From Vibrio ouci (GTDB lineage: Bacteria; Pseudomonadota; Gammaproteobacteria; Enterobacterales; Vibrionaceae), in contig NZ_SATR01000001.1 of assembly GCF_004551525.1 (NCBI RefSeq), positions 248,001 to 312,000 on the forward strand: DNA of 64,000 bases, in the 5' to 3' direction. Positions 1-11,359 of the stretch are shown in pieces. Made by a program: the position numbers and the translations under genes. Under the pieces are notes generated by a model. That model was not told the origin of the DNA. It did no database searches and saw only the letters and a program-made list of their open reading frames with translations. Position 1 is the first letter of the stretch; each line of letters begins with the position of its first letter.

Positions 1-1
1 A

Positions 2-79
2 TGGCTCGTGGTTATTTTTGCAGGTAACTTGATTGCGCTTGGCGTGATTGTGATTGCGCAATTTGCTAAGAACAAATAA
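2..79 (+). CDS. C-terminal end of a membrane protein (partial)
   Basis: The reading frame from base 2 stays open to a TAA at 77-79. It encodes 25 residues: a hydrophobic, membrane-segment-like stretch (VVIFAGNLIALGVIVIAQF) followed by a short basic tail (AKNK). The start lies outside the window. A strong terminator follows directly, which supports a real gene end. The pattern would suit the last helix of a small transporter, for example of the DMT type, but there is too little sequence to assign a family. Confidence 0.55.
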   Translation, partial: WLVVIFAGNLIALGVIVIAQFAKNK

Positions 80-99
80 GCACAAGATTAGAGAACAAC

Positions 100-132
100 A
101 AAGGGCTGATGTGAATACATCAGCCCTTTTTT
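100..132 (+). terminator. Rho-independent terminator of the partial membrane protein gene
   Basis: AAGGGCTGATG and CATCAGCCCTT form a perfect stem with a 6-nt loop, followed by six T residues. It lies 20 bp after the stop codon at 79. Confidence 0.85.
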
Positions 133-192
133 ATTAAACGCTCGGTCGTCTTCGCGATGAGGAATAAAATGAATAGAGGACCTCTTAAAGCA

Positions 193-375
193 AGTAGGTA
201 ACATTTGGAGATTCCCTACTCGCTCCTTCGTCACTCTATGGAATGACACTCTCTCACTAACAACGATTGCCATCCTCAGAAAGAGGAATGAATCAATCGT
301 GGGACTCAAACCAGTAGGTAACTTTTAGAGATTCCCTACTCGCTCCTTCGTCACTTTATGGAATGACACTCTTTC
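193..375. repeat. Two copies of a Vibrio palindromic intergenic repeat
   Basis: Two near-identical units (core 211-247 and 331-367) begin ATTCCCTACTCGCTCCTTCG and end ATGGAATGAC. Flanks are also shared (AGTAGGTAAC before, ACTCT-TCACT after). The outer arms ATTCC and GGAAT are complementary, so each unit can fold. Three related copies lie at 5618-5897. No gene is visible between 80 and 512; the region holds these repeats and two terminators. Confidence 0.8.
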
Positions 376-460
376 ACTTCGAAAACGAGGCACAAGTAAG
401 TTGAGGCTCTCCGGATGCATGTCGAGAACTATAGTAAGACGCCCTACTCAGCGACAAATA

Positions 461-492
461 AAAAGGGTTAGCTCTATCGCTAACCCTTTTTT
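461..492. terminator. Bidirectional terminator downstream of ftsK
   Basis: AAAAGGGTTAGC pairs with GCTAACCCTTTT across a 6-nt loop, with A and T tracts on the two sides. It lies 20 bp beyond the ftsK stop on the minus strand and could also stop rightward transcripts. Confidence 0.85.
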
Positions 493-512
493 GCCACTTC
501 TAGTGAAGGGAC

Positions 513-3500
513 TTAGTTCATATCACGACTAGGCGCTGGAGCCAGTACTTCACGGTTACCGTTATGGCCCGGAGCACTGACAATGCCTTGCGCTTCTAGC
601 TGCTCTACAATACGCGCTGCGCGGTTGTAACCAATCTTAAAGCGGCGCTGAACGCCAGAAACCGAACCACGGCGAGACTGGACAACATGCTCAACCACTT
701 GGTCAAACAGTGGATCCATTTCCTCTTCGCCTTCCGGCTTCTCACCCGGGAGTAACGCTTCAGGGCCTTGATCACCATTGGTGATTTCATCTATATAATT
801 CGGTTTGCCGCGCGCTTTCCAGTTATTAACCACGGCGTGAACATCATCATCAGAAGCAAACGCGCCATGAACGCGAGTGGTATGACTTGAGCCCGGTGGC
901 AAGTAAAGCATATCACCCATACCCAGCAGCGATTCAGCACCGCCTTGGTCAAGAATGGTACGAGAGTCTGTCTTAGTCGAAACCGTAAACGCAACACGTG
1001 TTGGGATGTTAGCCTTAATCAGACCGGTGATAACGTCTACCGAAGGTCGCTGAGTCGCAAGAATTAAGTGAACACCAGCAGCACGGGCTTTTTGCGCTAA
1101 GCGTGCAATCAACTCTTCGACCTTCTTACCAACAACCATCATCAAGTCGGCAAACTCATCAACGATAACAACAATGTATGGCAGTTTCTCCAGCAGTGGT
1201 GGATGCTCATCCATACTGTCACCCGGCTGCCATAATGGGTCATGAATAGGATGCCCCGCTTCTGCCGCCATTTTAAGCTTGTCATTAAAGCCTTTGATGT
1301 TACGTACACCTAATGCAGACATCAGCTTGTAGCGGCGTTCCATTTCACCGACACACCACCGTAGAGCGTTTGACGCGTCTTTCATATCCGTTACGACTTC
1401 AGAAAGAAGGTGAGGTATCCCCTCATAGATAGAAAGCTCAAGCATTTTCGGGTCAATCATGATGAAACGTACATCTTCCGGTGTCGCTTTGTAGAGCATA
1501 CTTAGGATCATTACGTTCACACCCACAGACTTACCTGAGCCTGTAGTACCCGCCACTAACACGTGCGGCATCTTAGATAGGTCAGCAATAACCGCATCAC
1601 CAGCGATATCTTGACCAAGTACTACCGTCGTTGGCGATTTCGCTTCAATAAACTGCTGGCTGCCAACAACATCAGAGAAGAATACCGTCTGACGGCTCAT
1701 GTTTGGCAACTCTAAGCCCACATATGGTTTACCCGGAATAACTTCAACAACACGCACAGCCATTGCTGATAGCGAGCGAGCTAAGTCCATAGAAAGGCTA
1801 GAGATGCGACTCACTTTAACCCCTGGAGCAAGGTCTAGCTCGAAGCGAGTAATAACAGGCCCTGGGAAGATATCGACCACTTCAGCTTTAATCTTGTAGT
1901 CCGCTAATTTGGCTTCAACTAGTCGCGCAATATTTTCTAATGCATCACGATCGATAAAGTTGTCGCGTTTTTCTGGATGATACAGAAGCTCTAGCGTCGG
2001 CATCGGCTCTACCGGCTTAGGGAGATTCGGTTCATGTTGAACAAGGAATGGATTCTGCTGCGCAGCGACTTTAGCCTGAGCTTCGGCAACCATGTGGTTG
2101 AGCGCGGCAGCATCTTCATCTTGTGCAAGCTCTTCCTGCTGAGATTGATATTCTGCTACAGGTTCAATTTGCGCTTCTTCTGCAACATCAAACGATGAAA
2201 TCATCGGTTCTTGATGATGCTCTAACGGCTCAATTTCAGTAGAGATCTGATCAAGTTCAGACGTTGTAATGCTTGGCTGCGCAATGTCTTCATCAACTAC
2301 GCTCTCATTCCAAGGTAACTCTGAGCTAGGGACTTCTTCTACCGCTTCATATGCAGGTGCCGTCTCTACTACTGGCTCCACATCAACAGCCGTCGCTGGG
2401 ATTTCTTGCTCATACGGCATCGCCACTTCCGGCGTATGAACGTCAGCCGTTGCCACCGCAGCCATCGTTGCAGTTGCGACACTCGCGGCTTGCGCAGGTT
2501 CAACAAAGTCGTCGGCGTACTGTGCTGCTTGCTCTAGTTCTTCAATGGTGGCGCCCAGTTGCTTAGAACGCTCCACTTGGGGCTCATCGCTTACAACTGG
2601 CTGAACTGAGACCATTGGCTGCTCTGGCTCTACCTCAGTATACGTGGCCTGCGGTATTACCGGCTCACTGTATTCAGGGACAGGTTGCTGCACTTCATAC
2701 ACAGGCTCAGGCTGAACTGGTTTAGGCTCAGCTTCATGAGATTCAGGCATATGGATATTGAAGCGACGCGGTTCAGACATTGGCTCTTCTATATCTTGAG
2801 TCAATGATACCGTTGGCTCTTCACGTACTGATTCTGAGCGAGCAGGCGTAATCTCTTGCTCATAATCGTTTAACTCTGCTTCTAAAGTTTCATCTTCTCT
2901 GCCACGGATACGGTTAACAAGCCCAGTACACAGACTAATGGTCTTCTCACCTAACCAATCGACAATCGATAACCAAGAAATACCCGTCAGTAAGGTAAAA
3001 CCTGCTCCCCACAAGAATAGGAAAACCAATGTAGTGCCGAGAATGTTTAAAGTTGGCATGGCTAGACTTGTTAATACGTCACCAATCACACCACCCGATG
3101 AAAAATACCAAATATCATCAAAGTTGATGTCAGCAAGTCCGCAGCTGGTCAAAATCACGATAGTCAGACCCAGCAGTCGCGTACCCCACAGCATTAAATC
3201 AACAGGTTCGTCTTCACCGCGTTTACGTAACACAACCCAAGCGGTGCCAGTAATAACAATAGGCAAAACATAAGCAAGAGAGCCAAAGGTAAAAAATAGA
3301 GTGTCTGCTAGCCAAGCGCCAGCTAAGCCACCAGCGTTGTTGATCTCCCCACCCCACGCAGTTTGAGACCACGACGGATCAGCGGCATTAAAAGTGATAA
3401 GCGCTACTGAAAGCAATATCGACGCTAAAACTACAACAATCAGACTGCACTCTTGAAGGCGCTGAGGTCCACTCAGACGAGAAAGCGAGGAGTCATCACC

Positions 3501-3545
3501 CGTTTTAATAATTGTTTGGACTTTATTTTTGGTCTCTTTAAACAT
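513..3545 (-). CDS. ftsK: DNA translocase FtsK
   Basis: FtsK couples chromosome segregation to cell division: it pumps DNA at the septum and activates XerCD at dif. The product is about 1010 residues. Several membrane segments fill the first 200 residues, followed by a long Pro/Glu/Gln-rich linker (about 220-530). The RecA-like motor has Walker [11 protein letters not shown] and Walker [13 protein letters not shown]. The C-terminal gamma winged helix ([20 protein letters not shown]) reads KOPS sequences. I chose the ATG at 3545; a TTG two codons upstream is less likely. lrp lies upstream in the same direction, 182 bp away, which is the usual Vibrio order. Confidence 0.98.
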   Translation of the reverse strand: MFKETKNKVQTIIKTGDDSSLSRLSGPQRLQECSLIVVVLASILLSVALITFNAADPSWSQTAWGGEINNAGGLAGAWLADTLFFTFGSLAYVLPIVITGTAWVVLRKRGEDEPVDLMLWGTRLLGLTIVILTSCGLADINFDDIWYFSSGGVIGDVLTSLAMPTLNILGTTLVFLFLWGAGFTLLTGISWLSIVDWLGEKTISLCTGLVNRIRGREDETLEAELNDYEQEITPARSESVREEPTVSLTQDIEEPMSEPRRFNIHMPESHEAEPKPVQPEPVYEVQQPVPEYSEPVIPQATYTEVEPEQPMVSVQPVVSDEPQVERSKQLGATIEELEQAAQYADDFVEPAQAASVATATMAAVATADVHTPEVAMPYEQEIPATAVDVEPVVETAPAYEAVEEVPSSELPWNESVVDEDIAQPSITTSELDQISTEIEPLEHHQEPMISSFDVAEEAQIEPVAEYQSQQEELAQDEDAAALNHMVAEAQAKVAAQQNPFLVQHEPNLPKPVEPMPTLELLYHPEKRDNFIDRDALENIARLVEAKLADYKIKAEVVDIFPGPVITRFELDLAPGVKVSRISSLSMDLARSLSAMAVRVVEVIPGKPYVGLELPNMSRQTVFFSDVVGSQQFIEAKSPTTVVLGQDIAGDAVIADLSKMPHVLVAGTTGSGKSVGVNVMILSMLYKATPEDVRFIMIDPKMLELSIYEGIPHLLSEVVTDMKDASNALRWCVGEMERRYKLMSALGVRNIKGFNDKLKMAAEAGHPIHDPLWQPGDSMDEHPPLLEKLPYIVVIVDEFADLMMVVGKKVEELIARLAQKARAAGVHLILATQRPSVDVITGLIKANIPTRVAFTVSTKTDSRTILDQGGAESLLGMGDMLYLPPGSSHTTRVHGAFASDDDVHAVVNNWKARGKPNYIDEITNGDQGPEALLPGEKPEGEEEMDPLFDQVVEHVVQSRRGSVSGVQRRFKIGYNRAARIVEQLEAQGIVSAPGHNGNREVLAPAPSRDMN

Positions 3546-3727
3546 AACCAACTTTATCTACGTAGCATAAAACCGAGTTCGAAAGATTCGCTTCGGCAGA
3601 AAATAAAATAGTCCGAGCAGCACTGCTACTCGGACTATCAATTTAACCATATCAAGGGCAAAAACCCAATTGCTTAAAGTCAGAATATAGAAAGCAATTA
3701 AGAGTTTAACGCTATGCCCACTCGAAG

Positions 3728-4222
3728 TTATCGAGTTTTGATAACCAGTTGGTTAGTTTGCTTCACTTCTTCCATTACTACGTAAGTACGTGTGTCATTC
3801 ACACCTGGTAGACGCAATAGCGTGTCACCCAGTAGCTTACGGTAAGCACTCATGTCAGATACACGAGTTTTTAGTAGGTAGTCGAAATCACCAGAAACTA
3901 GATGACACTCTTGGATGTCGTCTAACTTTTGTACTGCCGTGTTAAATTGCTCGAATACATCAGGAGCACCACGATTTAACGTAATTTCAACAAATACCAG
4001 TAGTGAAGCATCAAGGTACTGCGGGTTCAGCAACGCTGTATAACCTGTAATGTACCCTTGGCGCTCTAAGCGGCGCACACGTTCCAAACATGGTGTAGGA
4101 GAAAGCCCCACACGTTTAGACAACTCTACATTCGAAATACGACCATCTTTCTGCAACTCATTTAGAATGTTGCGATCGATACGGTCAAGATCCTTGGACG
4201 GCTTTTTATTGTTGTCTGCCAT
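3728..4222 (-). CDS. lrp: Leucine-responsive regulatory protein Lrp
   Basis: Global transcription regulator that binds leucine and controls amino-acid metabolism genes. It is 164 residues, the family size. An N-terminal helix-turn-helix (about 15-65, including LQKDGRISNVELSKRVGLSPTPC) is followed by an AsnC/RAM ligand-binding domain (about 75-150, with CHLVSGDFDYLLKTRVSDM). It is divergent from ald across a 174-bp AT-rich region, a layout that suggests Lrp controls ald directly. It sits upstream of ftsK as in other gammaproteobacteria. Confidence 0.96.
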   Translation of the reverse strand: MADNNKKPSKDLDRIDRNILNELQKDGRISNVELSKRVGLSPTPCLERVRRLERQGYITGYTALLNPQYLDASLLVFVEITLNRGAPDVFEQFNTAVQKLDDIQECHLVSGDFDYLLKTRVSDMSAYRKLLGDTLLRLPGVNDTRTYVVMEEVKQTNQLVIKTR

Positions 4223-4396
4223 TTTTTATTCCACCTTATTACTTCCTTGCAAAAAAATATACTACAACTTTTTAATATTCAGTATCAAATTTTATCCAAT
4301 CATATCTATACTAGATATTAATTCGACAGAATTACCCTACACACAGTTAATACAACTACTATAGTTTATACAACCAAAATAAAATGAGGAGTCAGG

Positions 4397-5521
4397 ATGA
4401 TCATTGGCGTACCTAAGGAAATCAAAAACCACGAATACCGTGTTGGCATGATCCCAGCGAGCGTTCGCGAGCTAGTGTCTCAAGGTCACCAAGTTTTTGT
4501 TGAAACTAATGCCGGCTCAGGCATCGGTTTTTCAGACGATGATTACATCGCTGTAGGCGCATCCATTCTTCCTACCGCTGCTGACGTTTTCGCGAAAGCA
4601 GAAATGATTGTAAAGGTTAAAGAACCTCAAGCTGTCGAGCGCGCTATGCTACGAGAAGGGCAAATTTTATTTACTTATTTGCACCTAGCACCAGATTTTC
4701 CACAAACTGATGAGCTAATCAAGAGCAAAGCTGTCTGTATAGCATATGAGACTGTAACAGATAATATGGGTCGCTTGCCACTACTTGCTCCAATGTCTGA
4801 GGTAGCAGGCCGCATGTCTATTCAAGCAGGTGCACAAACTTTAGAGAAATCTCACGGTGGCCGTGGTCTTCTACTTGGTGGTGTTCCAGGCGTTGAGCCA
4901 GCGAAAGTCGTCGTTGTCGGCGGTGGTGTTGTTGGTGCTAACGCAGCGCGTATGGCTGTAGGCCTTCGTGCAGACGTAACTATCCTTGATCGCAATGTTG
5001 ATACACTACGTCGCCTAGACGAAGAGTTCCAAGGTCGTGCAAAAGTGGTTTACTCTACAGAAGACGCGATTGAGAAGCATGTTCTAGAAGCTGACCTAGT
5101 AATCGGTGCGGTACTTATCCCTGGTGCAGCTGCGCCTAAACTAGTAACTAAAGAGCACATCGCTAAGATGAAGCCTGGTGCAGCAGTTGTTGACGTTGCA
5201 ATCGACCAAGGCGGTTGTTTCGAAACATCACACGCTACAACACACGCAGACCCAACGTACATCGTTGACGACGTAGTACACTACTGTGTTGCAAACATGC
5301 CAGGTGCCGTTGCTCGTACTTCTACATTCGCTCTAAACAATGCAACACTTCCTTACATTGTTAAGCTAGCGAACAAAGGTTACCGTGAAGCACTACTAGC
5401 AGATAACGGCTTCCTAGAAGGTCTAAACGTTATCCACGGTAAAGTAACGTGTAAAGAAGTTGCTGAAAGCTTCGATCTTGAATACGTTGCACCAGCAGAC
5501 GCGATTGCAATGTTCAACTAA
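4397..5521 (+). CDS. ald: Alanine dehydrogenase
   Basis: NAD-dependent oxidative deamination of L-alanine to pyruvate and ammonia (reversible). At 374 residues it matches the family. The N-terminal catalytic domain starts [18 protein letters not shown] Rossmann NAD-binding fold lies near 168-200 ([17 protein letters not shown]), and the family motif [14 protein letters not shown] is present. A GGAG ribosome site lies about 9 bp before the ATG. The gene is divergent from lrp and ends in a strong terminator, so it is monocistronic. Confidence 0.96.
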   Translation: MIIGVPKEIKNHEYRVGMIPASVRELVSQGHQVFVETNAGSGIGFSDDDYIAVGASILPTAADVFAKAEMIVKVKEPQAVERAMLREGQILFTYLHLAPDFPQTDELIKSKAVCIAYETVTDNMGRLPLLAPMSEVAGRMSIQAGAQTLEKSHGGRGLLLGGVPGVEPAKVVVVGGGVVGANAARMAVGLRADVTILDRNVDTLRRLDEEFQGRAKVVYSTEDAIEKHVLEADLVIGAVLIPGAAAPKLVTKEHIAKMKPGAAVVDVAIDQGGCFETSHATTHADPTYIVDDVVHYCVANMPGAVARTSTFALNNATLPYIVKLANKGYREALLADNGFLEGLNVIHGKVTCKEVAESFDLEYVAPADAIAMFN

Positions 5522-5544
5522 TGTTGAATCGTCTTAGATAAGAG

Positions 5545-5573
5545 AAAACGCTCACTTCGGTGGGCGTTTTTTT
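5545..5573 (+). terminator. Terminator of ald
   Basis: AAACGCTCAC-TTCG-GTGGGCGTTT stem with a stable TTCG tetraloop and a run of seven T, 24 bp after the ald stop. Confidence 0.9.
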
Positions 5574-5617
5574 GTTTGAGCTGGAGATTTTTTAAAGTGC
5601 ATCGAAAATTTTGAGAG

Positions 5618-5897
5618 ATTCCCTACTCACTCCTTCGTCGTTCTATGGAATGACAGAATCAAAACACACTCTAGTCCCTCATGTCTGCAATAGTGAGGTG
5701 CGAACAATCTGGAGTTTTGAGAAGGAAAACGTGAAAGCTTTGCAGGTTCCCTACTCGTTCCTTCGTCACTCTATGGAATGACAGGCATACACCGTCATCC
5801 TCGAGAGTGAGGGACGAGTGAGTTGAGGATCTATTTAGGGCTTATATGAACGGGTAAACGTTCCCTACTCCGCGCTGAAGGCGTCATAGGGAATGAC
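5618..5897. repeat. Three more copies of the palindromic intergenic repeat
   Basis: Copies lie at 5618-5654, 5747-5782 and 5861-5897 and share ATTCCCTACTC at one end and GGAATGAC at the other with the copies at 211 and 331. The last copy has a different centre but perfect 7-bp arms TTCCCTA and TAGGGAA. A second short shared string, AGTTGAGG (near 5821), recurs near 400. The region 5574-5916 holds no gene that I can see. Confidence 0.75.
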
Positions 5898-5916
5898 AAG
5901 AATTACAACTAAGAAG

Positions 5917-6369
5917 TTAGAACCAGCGCTCTAGCGCACTCTTATCAAGTTGGTGAAATGCGCGGTTAAGAATTTTTGCTAGCTCTTTATAGCGTGGGCG
6001 CGATTTCATTGGCTCTAGAGCAAAGCCGCTTTCGGCAATTTTCTGGTAGATTTCACGATACCAACCCGCAAGTGCTGGCGGAAGTTGCGTATTAGCGCGA
6101 TTGCCTAACCACCACATACCTTGAATCGGCATACTGATAGCGAAAAGTGCGATGATGACAGCTTGAGGCATAGACTGATAATTATTAAACGCCATTTGCG
6201 TCAATACGCTGATCGCTGCGATCGCTGGCATGACTTTTACGCCAAAACGCGTAGCTTTGATAATACGCTGCTCTGGAAACAGCATATTCAGCTCTTTTCG
6301 CATTGGCCAAATGTCCATGTATTTTTGTCCGTCACGTAGGCTGTGAACTAAACCGACTTTATTGCTCAT
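5917..6369 (-). CDS. yfbV: YfbV/UPF0208 family inner-membrane protein
   Basis: Small membrane protein of 150 residues with two hydrophobic segments (about 50-90, with [16 protein letters not shown] and [20 protein letters not shown]). It matches the DUF412/YfbV family by length, by the start [18 protein letters not shown], and by its position upstream of ackA, as in E. coli. In E. coli YfbV limits Ter macrodomain spread; I infer the same here only from family and context. It is divergent from ackA. Confidence 0.88.
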   Translation of the reverse strand: MSNKVGLVHSLRDGQKYMDIWPMRKELNMLFPEQRIIKATRFGVKVMPAIAAISVLTQMAFNNYQSMPQAVIIALFAISMPIQGMWWLGNRANTQLPPALAGWYREIYQKIAESGFALEPMKSRPRYKELAKILNRAFHQLDKSALERWF

Positions 6370-6581
6370 AGGGCTCTCTCACTTCAACATCGGGGCCAGT
6401 GGCTAAAATTTAGTTGAAAGATTCAACTAAACGAAGAAAAAATTGATGAAAGTTAATATTCTTTCAAATTTTTTTTGTTATCATTGCCTATTATCGTTAT
6501 CCTTTGCGGACCCACAATCTCATTGTTGCTGTTATTTACAATTTAAGCAACTCTTGAGACCTTTCTGCAGCGGATGCAAGA

Positions 6582-6610
6582 GTGGCGATCTGGATCGCCA
6601 CTGTCTTTAT
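6582..6610 (+). promoter_or_regulatory. Hairpin in the ackA leader region
   Basis: GTGGCGATC and GATCGCCAC form a perfect 9-bp inverted repeat followed by TGTCTTTAT. It lies 120 bp before ackA in the 361-bp gap between yfbV and ackA. It could be a weak terminator or an attenuator in a long leader. Nothing else in 6370-6730 looks coding. Confidence 0.45.
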
Positions 6611-6730
6611 ATACGGAATTCGAAGTTTTTTTGACCAAGATTAGTACGCAGCTTCTTCTGCTTCGTCTATTCTTGAGATTAATTTTCACCCTTACTGATT
6701 TCGATCAGAAAAATTAACAGGTAGTCATTA

Positions 6731-7927
6731 ATGTCTAAGCTAGTTTTAGTTTTAAACTGCGGTAGTTCTTCTCTTAAATTCGCTGTAGTTGATGCAGAAA
6801 CAGGTGCAGAGCACCTAACTGGTCTTGCTGAGTGTCTAGGTCTTCCAGAAGCTCGTATGAAATGGAAACTTGACGGCAAGCACGAAGCACAACTAGGCGC
6901 GGGCGCAGCTCACGTAGAAGCACTATCTTTCATGGTAGAAACTATTCTTGCTTCTAAGCCTGAGCTTAAAGCTAACCTTGGCGCTATCGGCCACCGTATC
7001 GTACACGGCGGCGAGCAGTTCACTTCATCTGCACTAATCACAGACGAAGTACTTAAGGGTATTCAAGACGCTGCGACTTTCGCACCTCTTCACAACCCAG
7101 CTCACCTAATCGGTATCGAAGCAGCTAAAGTAAACTTCCCTGGTCTACAAAACGTTGCTGTATTTGACACTGCGTTCCACCAAACAATGCCTTCTGAGTC
7201 TTACCTATACGCTCTACCGTACAACCTGTACAAAGAGCACGGCATTCGTCGTTACGGCATGCACGGTACTTCTCACCTATTCATCACTCGTGAAGTGGCT
7301 AACCTACTAGATAAGCCAGTTGAAGAAGTTAACATCATCAACTGTCACCTAGGTAACGGTGCTTCTGTATGTGCAATCAAGAACGGTCAATCTGTAGATA
7401 CTTCTATGGGTCTTACTCCTCTTGAAGGTCTTGTGATGGGTACTCGTTGTGGTGACCTAGACCCTGCAATCATCTTCCACCTACATGACGCTCTAGGCTA
7501 CTCTGTTGAAGAAATCAACAACATGCTAACTAAAGAGTCTGGTCTTGCTGGTCTAACTGAAGTGACTTCTGACTGTCGTTTCGTTGAAGACAACTACGGT
7601 GAGAAAGAAGAAGCGACTCGCGCGATGGACGTATTCTGTCACCGTCTAGCTAAGTACGTTGCTGGTTACACTGCAACTCTAGAAGGTCGTCTAGACGCAA
7701 TCACTTTCACTGGTGGTATCGGCGAAAACTCTGGCCCTATCCGTGAAATGGTTCTTAACCGCCTAGGTATCTTCGGTATCGAAGTTGATGGTGAAGCTAA
7801 CCTTAAAGCACGTTTCGGCGGCGAAGGTACAATCACTACAGCAAACAGCCGTATCCCAGCAATGGTTATCTCTACTAACGAAGAGCTAGTTATCGCTGAA
7901 GACACTGCACGTCTAGCAGGTCTTTAA
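6731..7927 (+). CDS. ackA: Acetate kinase
   Basis: Converts acetyl phosphate and ADP to acetate and ATP, the last step of the Pta-AckA overflow pathway, and works in reverse for acetate uptake. The 398 residues match the family. Visible motifs are [11 protein letters not shown] near the start, [11 protein letters not shown] (about 88-98), the signature [19 protein letters not shown] (about 225-243) and [10 protein letters not shown] (about 325). It lies 122 bp before pta in the same direction. Codon use is strongly biased, as expected for a highly expressed gene. Confidence 0.98.
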   Translation: MSKLVLVLNCGSSSLKFAVVDAETGAEHLTGLAECLGLPEARMKWKLDGKHEAQLGAGAAHVEALSFMVETILASKPELKANLGAIGHRIVHGGEQFTSSALITDEVLKGIQDAATFAPLHNPAHLIGIEAAKVNFPGLQNVAVFDTAFHQTMPSESYLYALPYNLYKEHGIRRYGMHGTSHLFITREVANLLDKPVEEVNIINCHLGNGASVCAIKNGQSVDTSMGLTPLEGLVMGTRCGDLDPAIIFHLHDALGYSVEEINNMLTKESGLAGLTEVTSDCRFVEDNYGEKEEATRAMDVFCHRLAKYVAGYTATLEGRLDAITFTGGIGENSGPIREMVLNRLGIFGIEVDGEANLKARFGGEGTITTANSRIPAMVISTNEELVIAEDTARLAGL

Positions 7928-7936
7928 TTGACTTAA

Positions 7937-7964
7937 TCGGCTGCTAAATAGGCAGCCGGTTTTC
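7937..7964 (+). terminator. Hairpin between ackA and pta
   Basis: CGGCTGC and GCAGCCG pair around a short loop, followed by GTTTTC. It is 10 bp after the ackA stop. The weak T tract suggests partial termination, so some transcripts would read into pta. Confidence 0.6.
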
Positions 7965-8049
7965 TTATTCTGGGGCTCAACTCCTATTCTTTGCAGTGCA
8001 AGGAATAATAGTTGAGCTTTTATCCCCAATAGCTATAGGTACTCTACGA

Positions 8050-10215
8050 ATGTCTCGTACTATTATGCTTATCCCTGCAAGTGCTGGTGTTGGTCTTACT
8101 AGCGTAAGCATGGGTGTTCTTCGCGCAATGGAGCGCAAAGGCGTTAAAGTTTCTTTTTACAAGCCAATCTGTCAGCCGCGTTCTGGTGGCGATCAACCTG
8201 ATCTAACTTCAACTATCGTTGGTTCAAACAGCGATGTGAAGATCGGCCAACCTCTTGCGATGTCTGTTGCTGAAAGCCTAATCGGTAACGACAACATGGA
8301 TGAGCTGCTAGAAACAGTGGTTGAGCGTTACAACCAAATCAACAAAGATGCTGACGTAACGCTAATCGAAGGTCTTGTACCGACTCGTAAACACCCATTC
8401 GCTAACCAAGTGAACGCTGAAATTGCAGCAACACTTGGTGCAGAAATCGTACTTGTTGCTACGCCTGGCACAGATAACCCTGCGCAGCTTAAAGAGCGTA
8501 TCGAAGTAGCATGTTCTAACTTCGGTGGCACTAAGAACAAAAACATCTCTGGCGTTATCATCAACAAGCTAAATGCACCTGTTGACGAAGCTGGTCGTAC
8601 TCGCCCTGACCTATCTGAAATCTTTGATGATGCAGATAGCGCGAAGCAAAACGAAATGAAAGTGATGGAAATCTTCAACACTTCTCCAATTCGTGTACTA
8701 GGTTGTGTGCCATGGAGCATTGACCTAATCGCTACGCGTGCAATCGACATGGCTGAGCACCTAAACGCTGATATTATCAACGCTGGTGACATCAATACAC
8801 GTCGTATTAAGAGCATCACATTCTGTGCACGTTCTCTGCCAAACATGATTGAGCACTTCAAACCAGGCTCTCTACTTGTGACTTCAGCAGACCGTCCAGA
8901 CGTAATCGTTGCAGCAGCTCTAGCAGCAATGAATGGTGTTGAAATCGGTGCAGTACTTCTAACTGGCGGTTACGACATTCCAGAAGAAATCGCAGGCCTA
9001 TGTAAGCCAGCATTTGATTCAGGTCTACCGATCTTCAAAGCACAAGGTAATACTTGGCAGACGTCTCTAAACCTACAGAGCTTCTCTATCGAAGTGCCTG
9101 CAGACGATAAAGAGCGTATCGAGTTCATCAACGAGCACGTTGCTGGCAACATCGATGGAAACTGGATCGAGTCTATGACTGAGGGTACTCAGAAGTCTCG
9201 TCGTCTAAGCCCACCAGCATTCCGTTACCAGCTAACTGAGTTCGCTCGTAAAGCTGGTAAGCGTATCGTTCTTCCTGAAGGTGACGAGCCACGTACAGTT
9301 AAAGCTGCGGCTATCTGTGCTGAGCGCGGCATTGCAGAGTGTGTGCTTCTAGGTAACCCAGAAGAGATCAAACGTGTTGCTGCGCAGCAAGGCGTTGAGC
9401 TAGGTGCTGGCGTAACTATCATCAACTCTGATGAAGTTCGTGAAAACTACGTAGCTCGTCTAGTTGAGCTACGTGGCGCGAAAGGTATGACTGAAGTTGT
9501 CGCTCGTGAGAAGCTACAAGATTCAGTATTCCTTGGCACGATGATGCTTGAGAACGACGAAGTTGACGGCCTAGTGTCTGGTGCTGTACACACAACAGCG
9601 AACACTATCGTTCCTCCGTTCCAGATCATCAAGACTGCACCTGATGCGTCTATCGTATCTTCTGTATTCTTCATGCTACTGCCTGACCAAGTATTGGTTT
9701 ACGGTGACTGTGCGATCAACCCAGATCCAACAGCTGAACAGCTAGCTGAAATCGCTATCCAATCTGCAGATTCTGCTGCGGCATTCGGTATCGAACCACG
9801 CGTTGCTATGATCTCATACTCTACTGGTGAATCTGGTAAGGGTGCAGACGTAGATAAAGTACGTGAAGCAACGAAGCTAGCTCAAGCGAAACGTCCTGAT
9901 CTAGTGATCGACGGTCCTCTACAGTACGACGCGGCTATCATGGAAAACGTTGCTGCTTCTAAAGCACCAAACTCTCCAGTAGCAGGTAAAGCGACTGTCT
10001 TCGTATTCCCAGACCTAAACACTGGTAACACGACTTACAAAGCTGTACAACGTTCAGCTGACCTAGTGTCTATCGGTCCAATGCTTCAAGGTATGCGTAA
10101 GCCTGTAAACGACCTGTCTCGCGGCGCTCTAGTTGACGACATCGTATACACAGTTGCTCTAACAGCTATCCAGGCTGACCAAGCGGCTCAAGCAAAAGAG
10201 AAAGTAGTTAACTAA
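8050..10215 (+). CDS. pta: Phosphate acetyltransferase
   Basis: Interconverts acetyl-CoA and acetyl phosphate, working with AckA next door. From the ATG at 8050 ([15 protein letters not shown]) the product is 721 residues, the long enterobacterial type. It has an N-terminal P-loop-like AAA_26 domain (about 1-220), a DRTGG domain (about 225-340) and the catalytic PTA_PTB domain (about 390-715, starting near [13 protein letters not shown]). The frame is open 18 codons further upstream, but homology to the family begins at MSRTIM. Confidence 0.97.
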   Translation: MSRTIMLIPASAGVGLTSVSMGVLRAMERKGVKVSFYKPICQPRSGGDQPDLTSTIVGSNSDVKIGQPLAMSVAESLIGNDNMDELLETVVERYNQINKDADVTLIEGLVPTRKHPFANQVNAEIAATLGAEIVLVATPGTDNPAQLKERIEVACSNFGGTKNKNISGVIINKLNAPVDEAGRTRPDLSEIFDDADSAKQNEMKVMEIFNTSPIRVLGCVPWSIDLIATRAIDMAEHLNADIINAGDINTRRIKSITFCARSLPNMIEHFKPGSLLVTSADRPDVIVAAALAAMNGVEIGAVLLTGGYDIPEEIAGLCKPAFDSGLPIFKAQGNTWQTSLNLQSFSIEVPADDKERIEFINEHVAGNIDGNWIESMTEGTQKSRRLSPPAFRYQLTEFARKAGKRIVLPEGDEPRTVKAAAICAERGIAECVLLGNPEEIKRVAAQQGVELGAGVTIINSDEVRENYVARLVELRGAKGMTEVVAREKLQDSVFLGTMMLENDEVDGLVSGAVHTTANTIVPPFQIIKTAPDASIVSSVFFMLLPDQVLVYGDCAINPDPTAEQLAEIAIQSADSAAAFGIEPRVAMISYSTGESGKGADVDKVREATKLAQAKRPDLVIDGPLQYDAAIMENVAASKAPNSPVAGKATVFVFPDLNTGNTTYKAVQRSADLVSIGPMLQGMRKPVNDLSRGALVDDIVYTVALTAIQADQAAQAKEKVVN

Positions 10216-10237
10216 TTTAACGCTTTTAAGAAACGAC

Positions 10238-10263
10238 AAACCCTCGCATCTGCGAGGGTTTTT
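10238..10263 (+). terminator. Terminator of pta
   Basis: AAACCCTCGCA and TGCGAGGGTTT form a perfect 11-bp stem with a minimal loop and trailing T residues, 23 bp after the pta stop. Confidence 0.9.
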
Positions 10264-10387
10264 ATTTGTACTAATCTATTTGTCCAAATTAGCTCAACGT
10301 ATACCACTGACTAAAAAATAGCTATATTCGAGATTTTTCCGAGTTTAGTTGTTAGTATTTGTTTACCAATGACTCATCATACGATCT

Positions 10388-11359
10388 ATGCTGCCATCTA
10401 TCAGTACCCAAAAAAATCAAGTTCTTACCGTTGCTTGTGTGACTCTCGGTGTTATCTCACTTGGTTTATCAGGCCTTAACTACCTTTACATCGGTGCACA
10501 TATTTTCGCAGCTATTGAGTTGGTTTTCTCACTGTTCTGCTTTTACGTATAGAAAAATTGCATTAGAAGTTGGCACTACCCAAGCATCGCTGCCTTTTTT
10601 ACATTTATCATTATGTATGGATTGACCGTTACAAAAGTGTCCTCTGCACTTATTTTGTGGACATTCTGTTTACCACTTTTGTATCACCTTTTTTTCAATC
10701 GCTATGTTGGCTCCCTTTTAACCTTGGCAGTTCTGGTTACATGCTTAACTGTCGTGAATCAACACCACGTCCAAACAAATCCTTTTGCGTTTCTTAATTT
10801 TTCTCTGCCTTATATAACTGTATGGATCATTTCATTTGCCTATGAAGAAGTAAGAGAACGGGTTCAACATAACCTCCAAACTCTAGCACTCACGGACTCA
10901 CTAACCGAGGCCAAAAATCGACTGTGTCTATTGCATGACGCGAGCCATGAGTTAGCCCACCTACATAACCTCTATTTGTTCCATTTCGACTTAGATCACT
11001 TTAAAAAAATAAACGATCGCTACGGACATAGTTGTGGAGATACGGTTCTCAAATCTACATGCGAGGTGATCCAAGAAGCAGCAGGCTCGGATAAACTGTA
11101 TCGTGTTGGTGGTGAGGAGTTTTGTATTGTATTTGAAGCATCAGATGTAGACAGTGCTTTTCACTTCAGTGAGATGATTCGTAAATCTATTGAAAAGAAC
11201 ATAATTTACGACAACGAATACTCACTAAACGTGACGATTAGTGGAGGGTTAGTTCCTTTATCTCTTTCTGAACATAGCGTTGATACAGCGCTTCAACAAA
11301 CTGATAAAGCTCTATATCAAGCGAAATTAAATGGAAGAAATCAAGTGATATTAGCTTAA
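10388..11359 (+). pseudogene. Diguanylate cyclase interrupted by an in-frame amber stop
   Basis: An ATG at 10388 opens a frame with two hydrophobic segments (MLPSISTQKNQVLT...). It hits TAG at 10550-10552 after 54 codons. The same frame, with no shift, then runs to the stop at 11357-11359. It encodes more membrane segments and a complete GGDEF domain, with the active-site motif GGEEF and the substrate helix FDLDHFKKINDRYGHSCGD. The intact product would be 323 residues. The TAG is one base from CAG (Gln). An internal ATG at 10613 could still give a 248-residue protein missing the first membrane segments. The 3' end overlaps the convergent GST gene by 9 bp. Confidence 0.8.

Noticed and set aside
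605..997. Open frames on the same or opposite strand inside ftsK, ackA, pta and other long genes
   Set aside because: They lie within well-supported genes, lack ribosome sites and encode low-complexity or compositionally odd peptides. They are shadows of the true frame.
6443..6634. A small plus-strand gene before ackA
   Set aside because: It is cysteine- and leucine-rich in an AT-rich leader with no ribosome site and covers the hairpin at 6582. More likely untranslated leader.
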